DNA from: an uncultured Parabacteroides sp.
GTDB lineage: Bacteria; Bacteroidota; Bacteroidia; Bacteroidales; Tannerellaceae
Direction of reading: 5' to 3'
DNA: 13,648 nucleotides
Assembly (NCBI GenBank): GCA_947074335.1
Contig: CAMTPG010000032.1
Span: forward strand, 1-13,648
The translations under genes and the position numbers were made by a program. Under the pieces are notes generated by a model, which saw only the letters and a program-made list of their open reading frames with translations, searched no databases and was not told the DNA's origin. Shown here in pieces: positions 6,896 to 13,648 of the stretch. Positions within the stretch are counted from its first letter, which is position 1. Every line of letters begins with the position of its first letter.

Positions 6896-6950
6896 GTTGT
6901 GGATAGATTTGATTGCTTGCAACCACTGAAAAAAATGCTAAAAACTGATT
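6896..6950 (+). promoter_or_regulatory. SAM-II riboswitch in the metK leader
   Basis: The segment fits the SAM-II (metA-type) aptamer, an H-type pseudoknot that binds S-adenosylmethionine. P1 is GTGG (6899-6902) with CCAC (6923-6926). Inside P1 lies the conserved GATTTG (6906-6911) followed by GCTTGCAA (6915-6922). After P1 comes TGAAAAAA and then ATGCTAAAAA (6935-6944). The pseudoknot helix can form between TTGCA (6917-6921) and TGCTA (6936-6940) with one U-U site, plus G6915-C6945. By alignment with the published SAM-II structure, the ligand-contacting uridines correspond to T6908, T6909, T6918 and T6939, all present. It differs slightly in having three bases, not one, between P1 and GATTTG. 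It probably lowers metK expression when SAM is high; the expression platform is not clear. Confidence 0.85.
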
Positions 6951-7082
6951 ACTTTTCTCAGCCGTTCCGGCAAGCATTTACTATTCTGTCTGTTACAATT
7001 CAGGGATTAAAATAAAGTTTCTATAAAATGCAATCGTTTGCGACTGTTCGCAGCGGTTCAATTTAATTTATATTACAGAATA

Positions 7083-8372
7083 ATGAGCTATTTATTTACC
7101 TCCGAATCGGTGTCTGAAGGGCACCCCGATAAAGTAGCCGATCAAATATCGGATGCTTTGCTTGACGAGTTTCTGGCTTACGACAAAAACTCTAAAGTTG
7201 CTTGCGAAACGCTTGTTACAACCGGTCAGGTTGTGTTGGCGGGAGAAGTAAAATCTACGGCCTATGTTGATGTACAGGAAGTAGCGCGTAATGTAATCGA
7301 GCGTATCGGTTATACCAAAAGTGAGTATCAGTTCGAAGCCAAATCATGTGGCGTATTTTCGGCGATCCACGAACAGAGCGGCGATATCAACCGCGGTGTT
7401 GAGCGCGAAGATCCTTATACACAGGGAGCCGGCGATCAGGGCATGATGTTTGGTTATGCCACAAACGAAACGGATAACTACATGCCGTTGGCACTCGATT
7501 TATCACACACTTTGCTTTGGGAGCTGGCAGAGATTCGCAAAAACGAATCGAATCTGATGCCCTATCTCCGTCCCGATGCAAAAAGTCAGGTTACCATCGA
7601 ATATGATGATAACGGTCGTCCGCTCCGTATCGACACCATTGTGGTATCTACACAGCATGACGAGTTTATTACAACGAAAGGTATTACGCAGGAAGAGGCC
7701 GACTCGGCCATGCAGAAAAAGATTGCAGAAGATGTGAAAACCCTGCTTATTCCGCGTGTAAAAGCCAAATATCCCGAACATGTACAGGTGCTGTTTAATG
7801 ATGATATTATTTATCATGTTAATCCGACCGGCAAATTTGTGATCGGCGGTCCGCATGGCGATACCGGTTTAACCGGCCGCAAAATCATTGTCGATACTTA
7901 CGGCGGTAAAGGCGCTCACGGCGGTGGTGCTTTCTCGGGCAAAGATCCTTCTAAAGTAGACCGCTCGGCCGCTTATGCAGCGCGTCACATTGCCAAGAAT
8001 CTGGTGGCTGCCGGTGTGGCCGACGAAGTATTGGTACAGGTTTCGTACGCCATCGGTGTAGCTAAACCCATGAATATCTTTGTCAACACTTTCGGTCGCT
8101 CCAAAGTAGAACTGACCGACGGTGAGATTGCAGCCAAAGTATGGGATCTGTTTGATATGCGCCCCAAAGCAATCGAAGAGCGCTTGAAGCTGCGTAACCC
8201 GATTTATTCGGAAACTGCTTCTTACGGTCATATGGGTCGTGAGCCGAAAACCGTTACAAAAACATTTGTTTCCCGATATAATCCCGAGCCTGTGGTTTGT
8301 GATGTGGAACTCTTTACCTGGGAAAAACTGGATCATGTAGATCAGGTGAAAGAGGCTTTCGGTTTAAACTGA
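7083..8372 (+). CDS. metK: S-adenosylmethionine synthetase MetK
   Basis: MetK makes SAM from methionine and ATP, releasing phosphate and pyrophosphate. I choose the ATG at 7083 (MSYLFTSESVSEGHPDKV), giving 429 residues. A frame extended to a TTG at 7038 would add 15 residues with no family match and would read through a leader hairpin (7039-7052). Visible motifs are GHPDK (13-17) with the catalytic His and metal-binding Asp, the substrate-loop hexapeptide GAGDQG (115-120), and the glycine-rich GGGAFSGKDPSKVDRS (about 280-295) of the P-loop-like region. The gene is preceded by its own promoter and a SAM-II riboswitch, giving feedback by its product, and ends at a strong terminator. Its product feeds MiaB and QueA in this window. 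Confidence 0.97.
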   Translation: MSYLFTSESVSEGHPDKVADQISDALLDEFLAYDKNSKVACETLVTTGQVVLAGEVKSTAYVDVQEVARNVIERIGYTKSEYQFEAKSCGVFSAIHEQSGDINRGVEREDPYTQGAGDQGMMFGYATNETDNYMPLALDLSHTLLWELAEIRKNESNLMPYLRPDAKSQVTIEYDDNGRPLRIDTIVVSTQHDEFITTKGITQEEADSAMQKKIAEDVKTLLIPRVKAKYPEHVQVLFNDDIIYHVNPTGKFVIGGPHGDTGLTGRKIIVDTYGGKGAHGGGAFSGKDPSKVDRSAAYAARHIAKNLVAAGVADEVLVQVSYAIGVAKPMNIFVNTFGRSKVELTDGEIAAKVWDLFDMRPKAIEERLKLRNPIYSETASYGHMGREPKTVTKTFVSRYNPEPVVCDVELFTWEKLDHVDQVKEAFGLN

Positions 8373-8395
8373 TTTATAAGTCATACTTAAATACC

Positions 8396-8433
8396 CAAAA
8401 ACAGCTGTCTGCTATGCGGACAGCTGTTTTTTT
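8396..8433 (+). terminator. Rho-independent terminator of metK
   Basis: ACAGCTGTCTGC (8401-8412) pairs with GCGGACAGCTGT (8416-8427) through one G-T pair around a 3-nt loop, flanked by a run of A on the left and seven T on the right (8427-8433). The hairpin starts about 25 bp after the metK stop. Confidence 0.92.
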
Positions 8434-8516
8434 ATGCAATCGTATAGAAGTATTGTCATATTTTATGATTTTTGTTATTTCTTTAAGCTAATAAATGTTT
8501 ATAAATGATATTTCTC

Positions 8517-8524
8517 TATATTTG
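8517..8524 (+). promoter_or_regulatory. -7 promoter element of the M16 peptidase gene
   Basis: TATATTTG matches TAnnTTTG in full, 32 bp upstream of the ATG at 8557 and downstream of the metK terminator. The predicted start is near 8530, giving a short A/T-rich leader. There is no good -33 TTTG at the expected spacing. Confidence 0.5.
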
Positions 8525-8556
8525 CTGTATCTAATTATTTTAATTAATAAACTCTT

Positions 8557-11475
8557 ATGCGTAAAACAATCAAGTTTTTACCTTTAGTAGCGCTCCTGCT
8601 GCTTTCGGTTGCCTGCTCGAAAAGCTCTAAGTATGCTTACGAGACCGTGAAGGGCGATCCGATGAAATCCCGCATCTATACGTTAGATAACGGATTAAAA
8701 GTTTACCTGACAGAAAATAAAGAAACTCCGCGCATTCAGACCTACATTGCCGTGCGCGTGGGCGGAAAAAACGATCCGGCCGAGACAACCGGACTGGCAC
8801 ACTATTTTGAACATCTGATGTTTAAAGGCTCTGAACAGTTCGGTACGCAAAACTATGAACTGGAAAAACCGATGCTCGACCAAATTGAAGCACTGTTTGA
8901 AGTATATCGCAATACTACCGATGAGGCGGAGCGCAAAGCACTCTATCAGCAGATCGACAGCATTTCGTACGAAGCTTCCAAACTGGCAATTCCCAACGAA
9001 TACGACAAACTGATGTCGGCTATCGGTGCCAACGGAACCAATGCCTATACCGGTTTTGATCAGACCGTTTATGTGGAGGATATTCCGTCGAATCAGGTGG
9101 ATAACTGGGCGAAAATCCAGGCCGACCGTTTTCAGAATAATGTAATCCGCGGATTCCATACCGAACTCGAAACCGTGTACGAAGAGAAGAATATGTCGCT
9201 TACCAGCGATGGCCGTAAAGTATACGAAGCCATGCTGGCAAGTTTATTCCCCGATCATCCTTACGGCACCCAGACCGTTTTGGGTACGCAGGAAAATCTG
9301 AAGAATCCTTCGATCACCAACATCAAGAATTACCATAAAACCTGGTATGTGCCCAATAATATGGCGATCTGTATGTCGGGCGATTTTAATTCGGACGAGG
9401 TGATTGAAATCATTGATAACTATTTCGGACAAATGGAGCCCAATCCTTCACTGCCTGTTTTGCCGGTTGTTGAAGAATCGCCCGTTACCGAACCGGTTGT
9501 GACTGAAGTGCTCGGCCTTGATGCTGCCAATGTTACACTGGGCTGGCGCTTTCCGTCTGCCAGTGCCGCCGACCGTGATCTGCTGAATCTGATCAGCGAT
9601 ATCGTTTACAACGGCAAAGCCGGCTTACTGGATCAAAATCTGGTGCAGCCGCAAAAGGTACTCAACTGCTATGCTTACACTTACGACATGGCCGATTACA
9701 ACATGTTCCTGATGGGCGGCCGCCCCAAACAGGGACAATCGCTGGATGATGTGAAAGATTTATTCTTTGTGGAAATCGATAAGCTGAAAAACGGCGAATT
9801 CGATGAGTCTATTCTCGAAGCCTCTCTCAATAACTATAAATTGCAGCAGATGCGCCTGCTCGAAAGCAATTCGGGTCGTGCCGATCAGTTTGTGGGCTCG
9901 TTTATCAACGGAACAGACTGGGAAGAAGAGGTGAATCAGCTCAACCGCATGAGCAAAATTACGAAACAGGACATCGTGGATTTTGCCAACAATTATTTTG
10001 GCGATAACTATGCGCTGGTGTATAAAAAAGAGGGTCAGGATCCGAATGTGAAGAAAATCGACAAACCGCAGATTACGCCGATCGTTATGAACCGCGACAG
10101 TCTGAGCGATTTTCTGCAAATGATTCAGGCTTCAGAGGTAACTCCGATCGAACCCGTTTTCCTGGATTTCGATCAGGATCTGCATCAGACAACAGCCAAA
10201 TCGGATATCCCCGTGATTTACAAACAGAACAAAAACAACGATCTGTTTAACATGATGTATGTATTTGATATGGGCAATAACCACGATAAAGCGCTGGGCA
10301 CAGCCGCAACCTATCTCAAATACCTGGGCACAGCCGATAAATCGCTGGCTCAGATCAACGAAGATTTTTATCGTCTGGCCTGCTCTTTCAATGTATTTCC
10401 CGGAACAGACCGCACCTATGTTATGCTTTCGGGTTTGCAGGAAAATATGCCGCAGGCTATGCAGATGCTCGAAGATCTGATTGCCAATGCCGAAGTAAAC
10501 GAAGCGGCGTATGCCAATCTGGCTGCCGATCAGCTGAAACAGCGTAACGATGCCAAACTGAACCAGAGTCAGAACTTCAATCGCCTGATTCAATATGCGA
10601 TCTGGGGCGAAAATGCACCCGGCAAAAATGTATTGTCGAACGAAGAGCTCATTGCCATGAATCCGCAGGAACTGGTAGACCGCATTCATAACCTGAACAG
10701 CAACGAGCATAAAATTCTTTATTACGGTCCGGCCAAAGCCGACGAGCTGGTTGCCCTGATCAACGAATATCATCAGGTGCCCGAAACGCTGATTCCGATT
10801 CCCGAAACCACGCAGTATGCTTATCAGCCGGCTCCTTCGGGATCGAATAAAGTGTTACTGGCTCAATACGATGCGCCACAAATTTATTATTCTGCCATCT
10901 CGAATAACGGCGAATCCTATGATCCGGCTCAGCAGCCTGTCATCGATATGTATAATGAATATTTCGGCGGTGGTATGAATGCCATTGTATTCCAGGAAAT
11001 GCGCGAAGCACGCGGTCTGGCTTATTCGGCAGCTGCGTATATGATTTCGCCGTCTAAACAGGAATATCCGTATGTTTATCGCACCTTTATCGCCACACAA
11101 AACGATAAAATGCTGGATGCCATGGAGGCTTTCGATGAGATCATCAACAATATGCCCGAATCGCAGCAGGCTTTCGATTTGGCTAAAGATGCACTGATTA
11201 CCCGCTTGCGTACCGACCGCATTACAGGTTCGGATGTGTTGTGGGCTTATCTCGGTGCACAGGATTTAGGACAGAATACCGATTCGCGCAAATTATTGTT
11301 CGAAGAGGCGCAGACTATGACCCTGCCGCAGATCAAAGATTTCCAGCAGAATAACATCAAAGATCGTAATTACATCATCTGTGTACTGGGCGATCAGAAT
11401 GATCTTGATTTGAAAGGCTTGTCTGAGTATGGTCCGATTCAGAAACTGACAAAAGAAGAACTGTTTGGTTATTAA
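8557..11475 (+). CDS. M16 family zinc metallopeptidase, putative lipoprotein
   Basis: A 972-residue peptidase of the pitrilysin/insulinase (M16) family. Residues 1-20 form a lipoprotein-type signal (hydrophobic stretch, LSVAC with Cys20). The lipobox is imperfect because Ser, not Leu, is at -3, and no acidic run follows the Cys, so periplasmic retention is likelier than surface display (inference). The inverted zinc motif HxxEH is intact at H82, E85 and H86 (HYFEH). The third ligand is most likely E210 in ETVYEEKN, further away than usual because of an insert at about 100-145. The first half continues with an M16_C domain (about 240-300). The second half has the substrate-binding block GGGMN (804-808) and R816/Y823 in MREARGLAY, with no second zinc motif, as expected for an active plus inactive half. 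Specificity cannot be told. It is monocistronic, between two terminators. Confidence 0.93.
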   Translation: MRKTIKFLPLVALLLLSVACSKSSKYAYETVKGDPMKSRIYTLDNGLKVYLTENKETPRIQTYIAVRVGGKNDPAETTGLAHYFEHLMFKGSEQFGTQNYELEKPMLDQIEALFEVYRNTTDEAERKALYQQIDSISYEASKLAIPNEYDKLMSAIGANGTNAYTGFDQTVYVEDIPSNQVDNWAKIQADRFQNNVIRGFHTELETVYEEKNMSLTSDGRKVYEAMLASLFPDHPYGTQTVLGTQENLKNPSITNIKNYHKTWYVPNNMAICMSGDFNSDEVIEIIDNYFGQMEPNPSLPVLPVVEESPVTEPVVTEVLGLDAANVTLGWRFPSASAADRDLLNLISDIVYNGKAGLLDQNLVQPQKVLNCYAYTYDMADYNMFLMGGRPKQGQSLDDVKDLFFVEIDKLKNGEFDESILEASLNNYKLQQMRLLESNSGRADQFVGSFINGTDWEEEVNQLNRMSKITKQDIVDFANNYFGDNYALVYKKEGQDPNVKKIDKPQITPIVMNRDSLSDFLQMIQASEVTPIEPVFLDFDQDLHQTTAKSDIPVIYKQNKNNDLFNMMYVFDMGNNHDKALGTAATYLKYLGTADKSLAQINEDFYRLACSFNVFPGTDRTYVMLSGLQENMPQAMQMLEDLIANAEVNEAAYANLAADQLKQRNDAKLNQSQNFNRLIQYAIWGENAPGKNVLSNEELIAMNPQELVDRIHNLNSNEHKILYYGPAKADELVALINEYHQVPETLIPIPETTQYAYQPAPSGSNKVLLAQYDAPQIYYSAISNNGESYDPAQQPVIDMYNEYFGGGMNAIVFQEMREARGLAYSAAAYMISPSKQEYPYVYRTFIATQNDKMLDAMEAFDEIINNMPESQQAFDLAKDALITRLRTDRITGSDVLWAYLGAQDLGQNTDSRKLLFEEAQTMTLPQIKDFQQNNIKDRNYIICVLGDQNDLDLKGLSEYGPIQKLTKEELFGY

Positions 11476-11506
11476 TCATCTACAAAGCGGAGATTGATTT
11501 AATTCG

Positions 11507-11557
11507 GCATAACAATTGTTTGTGGTTTATTCGTAAATGCATTTTTAATTGTTCTGC
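11507..11557. repeat. Imperfect inverted repeat after the M16 gene
   Basis: GCATAACAATT (11507-11517) is complementary to AATTGTTCTGC (11547-11557) at 10 of 11 positions, with a 29-nt A/T-rich spacer. It is the first of three successive stems between the convergent M16 gene and mlaF. No function is evident. Confidence 0.4.
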
Positions 11558-11586
11558 ATAACTAAAACGATTTTAATTTCCGAATA

Positions 11587-11616
11587 AACTCTTTGCGGTT
11601 AATTCCGCAAAGAGTT
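11587..11616. repeat. Perfect 12-bp hairpin between convergent genes
   Basis: AACTCTTTGCGG (11587-11598) and CCGCAAAGAGTT (11605-11616) form a perfect 12-bp stem with a 6-nt loop (TTAATT). It is not followed by a T run on either strand, so it is not a standard intrinsic terminator by itself. It may protect 3' ends or help the terminator 31 bp further on. Confidence 0.75.
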
Positions 11617-11647
11617 CGATATTAATAGATACAGAATCAGCAAAATA

Positions 11648-11683
11648 AAAAGCGGATGGAATTGTAAAGTTCCATCCGCTTTT
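11648..11683. terminator. Bidirectional terminator between the M16 gene and mlaF
   Basis: AAAAGCGGATGGAA (11648-11661) pairs perfectly with TTCCATCCGCTTTT (11670-11683), a 14-bp stem with an 8-nt loop. The A-run on one side and T-run on the other allow termination on both strands, as suits the convergent M16 gene (plus) and mlaF (minus). Between this and the mlaF stop (11684-11793) only a short palindrome, ACTGTTTAACAGT (11746-11758), stands out. Confidence 0.92.
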
Positions 11684-11793
11684 GGTTTATTGTAAAACTG
11701 TCCGAATCCATGTACTGCCGGAAAACAGTCTGTTTATTTAAATGTACTGTTTAACAGTTCCGGATCGATTTCCGGATAAAATTCCACAAATCA

Positions 11794-12645
11794 TTAGACC
11801 GTTGGTTTATCCGCAGGTGTTGCAGTGCCGGATGCATTTGCCGCAGCCGGATTTTTGCCCTCTTTCGCTTCTTTCGCCTCCTTCATCTCTTCCACTTCCA
11901 CTTCGCGTACTTTGCGGAACAGATCCGATGCAAAAATGAAATCGTTGAGCGCCTGATTATTGGATGTAATTACATCCTCTTTCGTGCCCTGCCATTCTTT
12001 GATACCCTCTTTAATAAAGATAATATTTTCGCCAATATGCATCACCGAGTTCATATCATGCGTATTGATAATGGTCGTCATATTATACTCTTTAGTGATA
12101 TCATGAATCAGATCATCGATCACAAGCGAAGTTTTCGGATCCAGTCCCGAGTTGGGTTCATCGCAAAACAGATATTTCGGATTCAGGGCAATAGCACGCG
12201 CAATAGCTGCACGCTTCATCATACCACCCGATATCTCGGAAGGAAACAGATCGCACGAACCCGACAGATTGACGCGATCCAGACAAAATTCGGCACGTTT
12301 CTGGCGCTCCTTATAGGTGTCTTTCGAAAACATATTCAGCGGAAACATCACATTTTCGAGTACCGTCATGCTGTCGAAAAGCGCCGAACCCTGAAACAAC
12401 ATCCCCATTTCGCGGCGTAACATATTCAGATCATGCTTACTCATGGAGGTCAGATTTCGTCCGTCGTACAGAATATCGCCCGAATCGGGGCGAATCAGAC
12501 CGATGATGTTTTTAATTAAAACCGTTTTCCCCGAACCGCTTCGTCCAATGATCAGATTGGTTTTTCCGGTTTCGAAAACAGTGCTGATATCATTCAAAAC
12601 AATGCGACCGTCGAATGATTTTGTCAGATTTTTTACCTCTACCAT
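11794..12645 (-). CDS. mlaF: MlaF-like ABC transporter ATPase
   Basis: This is the ATP-binding subunit of an MCE-type lipid transporter that moves phospholipid between the two membranes. In 283 residues it shows Walker A GRSGSGKT (34-41), the Q-loop at Q85 (MLFQGSALFDSMTV), signature ISGGM (138-142), Walker B YLFCDEP with catalytic E163, and the H-loop H196. The QGSALFDSMTV..N segment and ISGGM signature are typical of the MlaF/Ttg2A group. After about residue 248 there is a low-complexity Glu/Lys/Ala tail (EEMKEAKEAKEGK, then Ala/Pro/Thr-rich), which looks longer than is typical and carries no motif. The start is 2 nt after the mlaE stop, so the two are co-translated. No MCE-domain (MlaD-like) gene follows before the terminator. 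Confidence 0.93.
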   Translation of the reverse strand: MVEVKNLTKSFDGRIVLNDISTVFETGKTNLIIGRSGSGKTVLIKNIIGLIRPDSGDILYDGRNLTSMSKHDLNMLRREMGMLFQGSALFDSMTVLENVMFPLNMFSKDTYKERQKRAEFCLDRVNLSGSCDLFPSEISGGMMKRAAIARAIALNPKYLFCDEPNSGLDPKTSLVIDDLIHDITKEYNMTTIINTHDMNSVMHIGENIIFIKEGIKEWQGTKEDVITSNNQALNDFIFASDLFRKVREVEVEEMKEAKEAKEGKNPAAANASGTATPADKPTV

Positions 12646-12647
12646 GT

Positions 12648-13394
12648 TTATGTGAGCATAATTTGTGTTAGAATAACGTCGCCCAGTAAGATCAGAATAC
12701 TGCTCATTACCACGGCATTTGTACTGGCTTTACCTACTTCGAGTGCGCCACCTTTTACATTATAACCGAAATAGGAGGCAATCGAAGAAATCAGAAAAGC
12801 ATAAACCACCGATTTAATCATCGAATACCACACATAAAATTCATTGAAATAAAACTGCAATCCATACTCGAACGAAGCCGGTGTCATGCCGGTCGACGAT
12901 GAATAACTGGCCGCAATACCGCCCAGAATACCGGTAAACATACTGAATATCACCAATACGGGGATAAAAATCATCATACCCACGATTTTCGGAAAAATCA
13001 GAAAGTTGGCAGAGTTTACACCCATAATCTCCATGGCATCAATCTGTTCGGTAACACGCATAGTGCCAATTTCGGAGGCAATATTACTGCCCACTTTTCC
13101 GGCCAGAATCAAACACATAATGGAGGAGGAGAATTCCAGCAAAATAATTTCGCGCGTGGTATAACCGATGGTAAATTTCGGAATCAGCGGCGAACTGATA
13201 TTTAGTGAGATCTGAATTGCGATCACCGTTCCGATAAAGATTGAAATGATGATGACAATCCAGAGCGAATCGACTCCCAGTTTATAAATTTCTTTGATCA
13301 ACTGTTTAAAAAACATGCTCCAGCGGTCGGGTAGTGTAATACTTTTACGCATAAGCAGGACATATTCGCCCAGTTGATGTAATGCTTTCCTCAT
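12648..13394 (-). CDS. mlaE: MlaE-like ABC transporter permease
   Basis: The permease of the same MCE-type lipid transporter; it would sit in the inner membrane as a dimer bound to MlaF. The 248-residue product has an amphipathic N-terminus (MRKALHQLGEYVLLMRKS) followed by about five membrane helices (about 44-64, 83-100, 133-158, 192-210 and 225-246). Between helices lies the family block AGKVGSNIASEIGTMRVTEQ (98-117) followed by IDAMEIMG, which includes the coupling helix that contacts the ATPase. Length and pattern match the MlaE/DUF140 permease family. It is the first gene of the minus-strand pair, with a consensus -7 box 33 bp upstream of the ATG. Confidence 0.95.
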   Translation of the reverse strand: MRKALHQLGEYVLLMRKSITLPDRWSMFFKQLIKEIYKLGVDSLWIVIIISIFIGTVIAIQISLNISSPLIPKFTIGYTTREIILLEFSSSIMCLILAGKVGSNIASEIGTMRVTEQIDAMEIMGVNSANFLIFPKIVGMMIFIPVLVIFSMFTGILGGIAASYSSSTGMTPASFEYGLQFYFNEFYVWYSMIKSVVYAFLISSIASYFGYNVKGGALEVGKASTNAVVMSSILILLGDVILTQIMLT

Positions 13395-13426
13395 GTTCTT
13401 GTTTTTTCAAATTCTATTTCAATTTG

Positions 13427-13434
13427 CAAATATA
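13427..13434 (-). promoter_or_regulatory. -7 promoter element of mlaEF
   Basis: Read on the minus strand this is TATATTTG, a full TAnnTTTG match, placing the start near 13420 and giving a leader of about 26 nt before the ATG at 13394. The leader contains a short inverted repeat (CAAATT/AATTTG). No clear -33 TTTG is present about 20 bp upstream. Confidence 0.55.
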
Positions 13435-13498
13435 ACTTAATTCTCTAAACATTCCGTCTTTTATTTTTCGATACTTCTGGTTTATAATGAATCCGAAT

Positions 13499-13530
13499 CG
13501 AAAAAACAGCCAATATCCGGAGCTGCTGTT
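13499..13530 (-). terminator. Possible terminator of a gene beyond the right edge
   Basis: On the minus strand AACAGC (13530-13525) pairs with GCTGTT (13510-13505), followed by a run of T (to 13501). The stem is only 6 bp with a 14-nt loop. It would end transcription arriving from the right before the mlaEF promoter. The 13395-13648 gap otherwise holds the promoter and the edge repeats; I see no convincing gene. Confidence 0.35.
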
Positions 13531-13602
13531 CAGGTTTAACGACATTGAATTGAAACGGGATGTGTATGCTCTTTTTCCACACTAACAGGTGACTTGCCTT
13601 TT

Positions 13603-13648
13603 GATAATTGTCAAAAGGTCTTCCGATAATTATCAAAAGGTCTTCCGA
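13603..13648. repeat. 22-bp tandem repeat running off the right edge
   Basis: The unit at 13603-13624 (GATAATTGTC then AAAAGGTCTTCC) is repeated at 13625-13646 with a single substitution (TTGTC against TTATC), and 13647-13648 (GA) begin a possible third copy. Each unit opens with a palindromic core; GATAATTATC in copy two is a perfect 10-bp palindrome. In copy one the flanks extend it to CCTTTTGA/TCAAAAGG arms (13597-13618). Copy number cannot be judged because the array is cut by the window end. Confidence 0.8.

Noticed and set aside
7038..7082. N-terminal extension of metK from a TTG
   Set aside because: The added residues do not match the conserved MetK N-terminus, and the region forms a leader hairpin; the ATG at 7083 fits the family.
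10132..10773. 213-codon minus-strand frame inside the M16 gene
   Set aside because: It lies wholly opposite a clear M16 coding sequence and lacks any recognisable domain; an antisense shadow of codon bias.
13445..13636. 63-codon minus-strand frame at the right edge
   Set aside because: It runs through the tandem repeat and a terminator-like hairpin, has no recognisable motif and ends just ahead of the mlaE promoter; probably chance.

Overview
The window reads as a chromosomal core-gene segment of a member of the Bacteroidota, most likely order Bacteroidales. This rests on four things. The gene run ftsX - DUF3098 - uppP - truB - queA - folK is a Bacteroidetes arrangement. Most starts lack a Shine-Dalgarno sequence and are preceded by A/T-rich DNA. 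Several promoters carry the Bacteroidetes -7 element TAnnTTTG. A SAM-II class riboswitch is present. I cannot name the genus. There is no mobile element, CRISPR array, rRNA or tRNA gene that I can support.

Layout from left to right. (1) A partial minus-strand gene (1-343) encodes a small membrane-anchored protein with an Asp run. It is divergent from miaB, and the roughly 300 bp between them holds a hairpin that may belong to a small RNA. (2) miaB (642-2012) stands alone and ends at a hairpin. (3) A 468 bp gap carries four copies of the palindrome TTGTACAA spaced exactly 23 bp centre to centre. (4) A tight plus-strand operon (2481-6842) holds ftsX, a DUF3098 gene, uppP, truB, queA, folK and a 63-residue basic protein, with gaps of 18 nt or less and two ATGA overlaps. 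(5) metK (7083-8372) has its own promoter, and its roughly 190 nt leader begins with a SAM-II riboswitch. It ends at a strong terminator. (6) A large M16 metallopeptidase lipoprotein gene (8557-11475) has its own promoter. (7) A convergent zone carries three successive hairpins, the last a bidirectional terminator. (8) A minus-strand pair, mlaE-mlaF (13394-11794), encodes an MCE-type lipid ABC transporter core. (9) The right edge enters a tandem array with a 22 bp unit.

How the genes work together. FtsX (division and cell-wall hydrolase control) and UppP (undecaprenyl carrier recycling) serve the envelope. MiaB, TruB and QueA modify tRNA. FolK makes folate precursor. MiaB and QueA both consume S-adenosylmethionine, which MetK makes, and metK appears to be controlled by SAM itself. 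The MlaEF-like pair and the M16 lipoprotein are envelope functions.

The coding content is ordinary. The items most worth a second look are the SAM-II leader of metK with a possible switching helix, and the two intergenic arrays of regularly spaced palindromes (23 bp and 22 bp periods), which I cannot assign to a known system.
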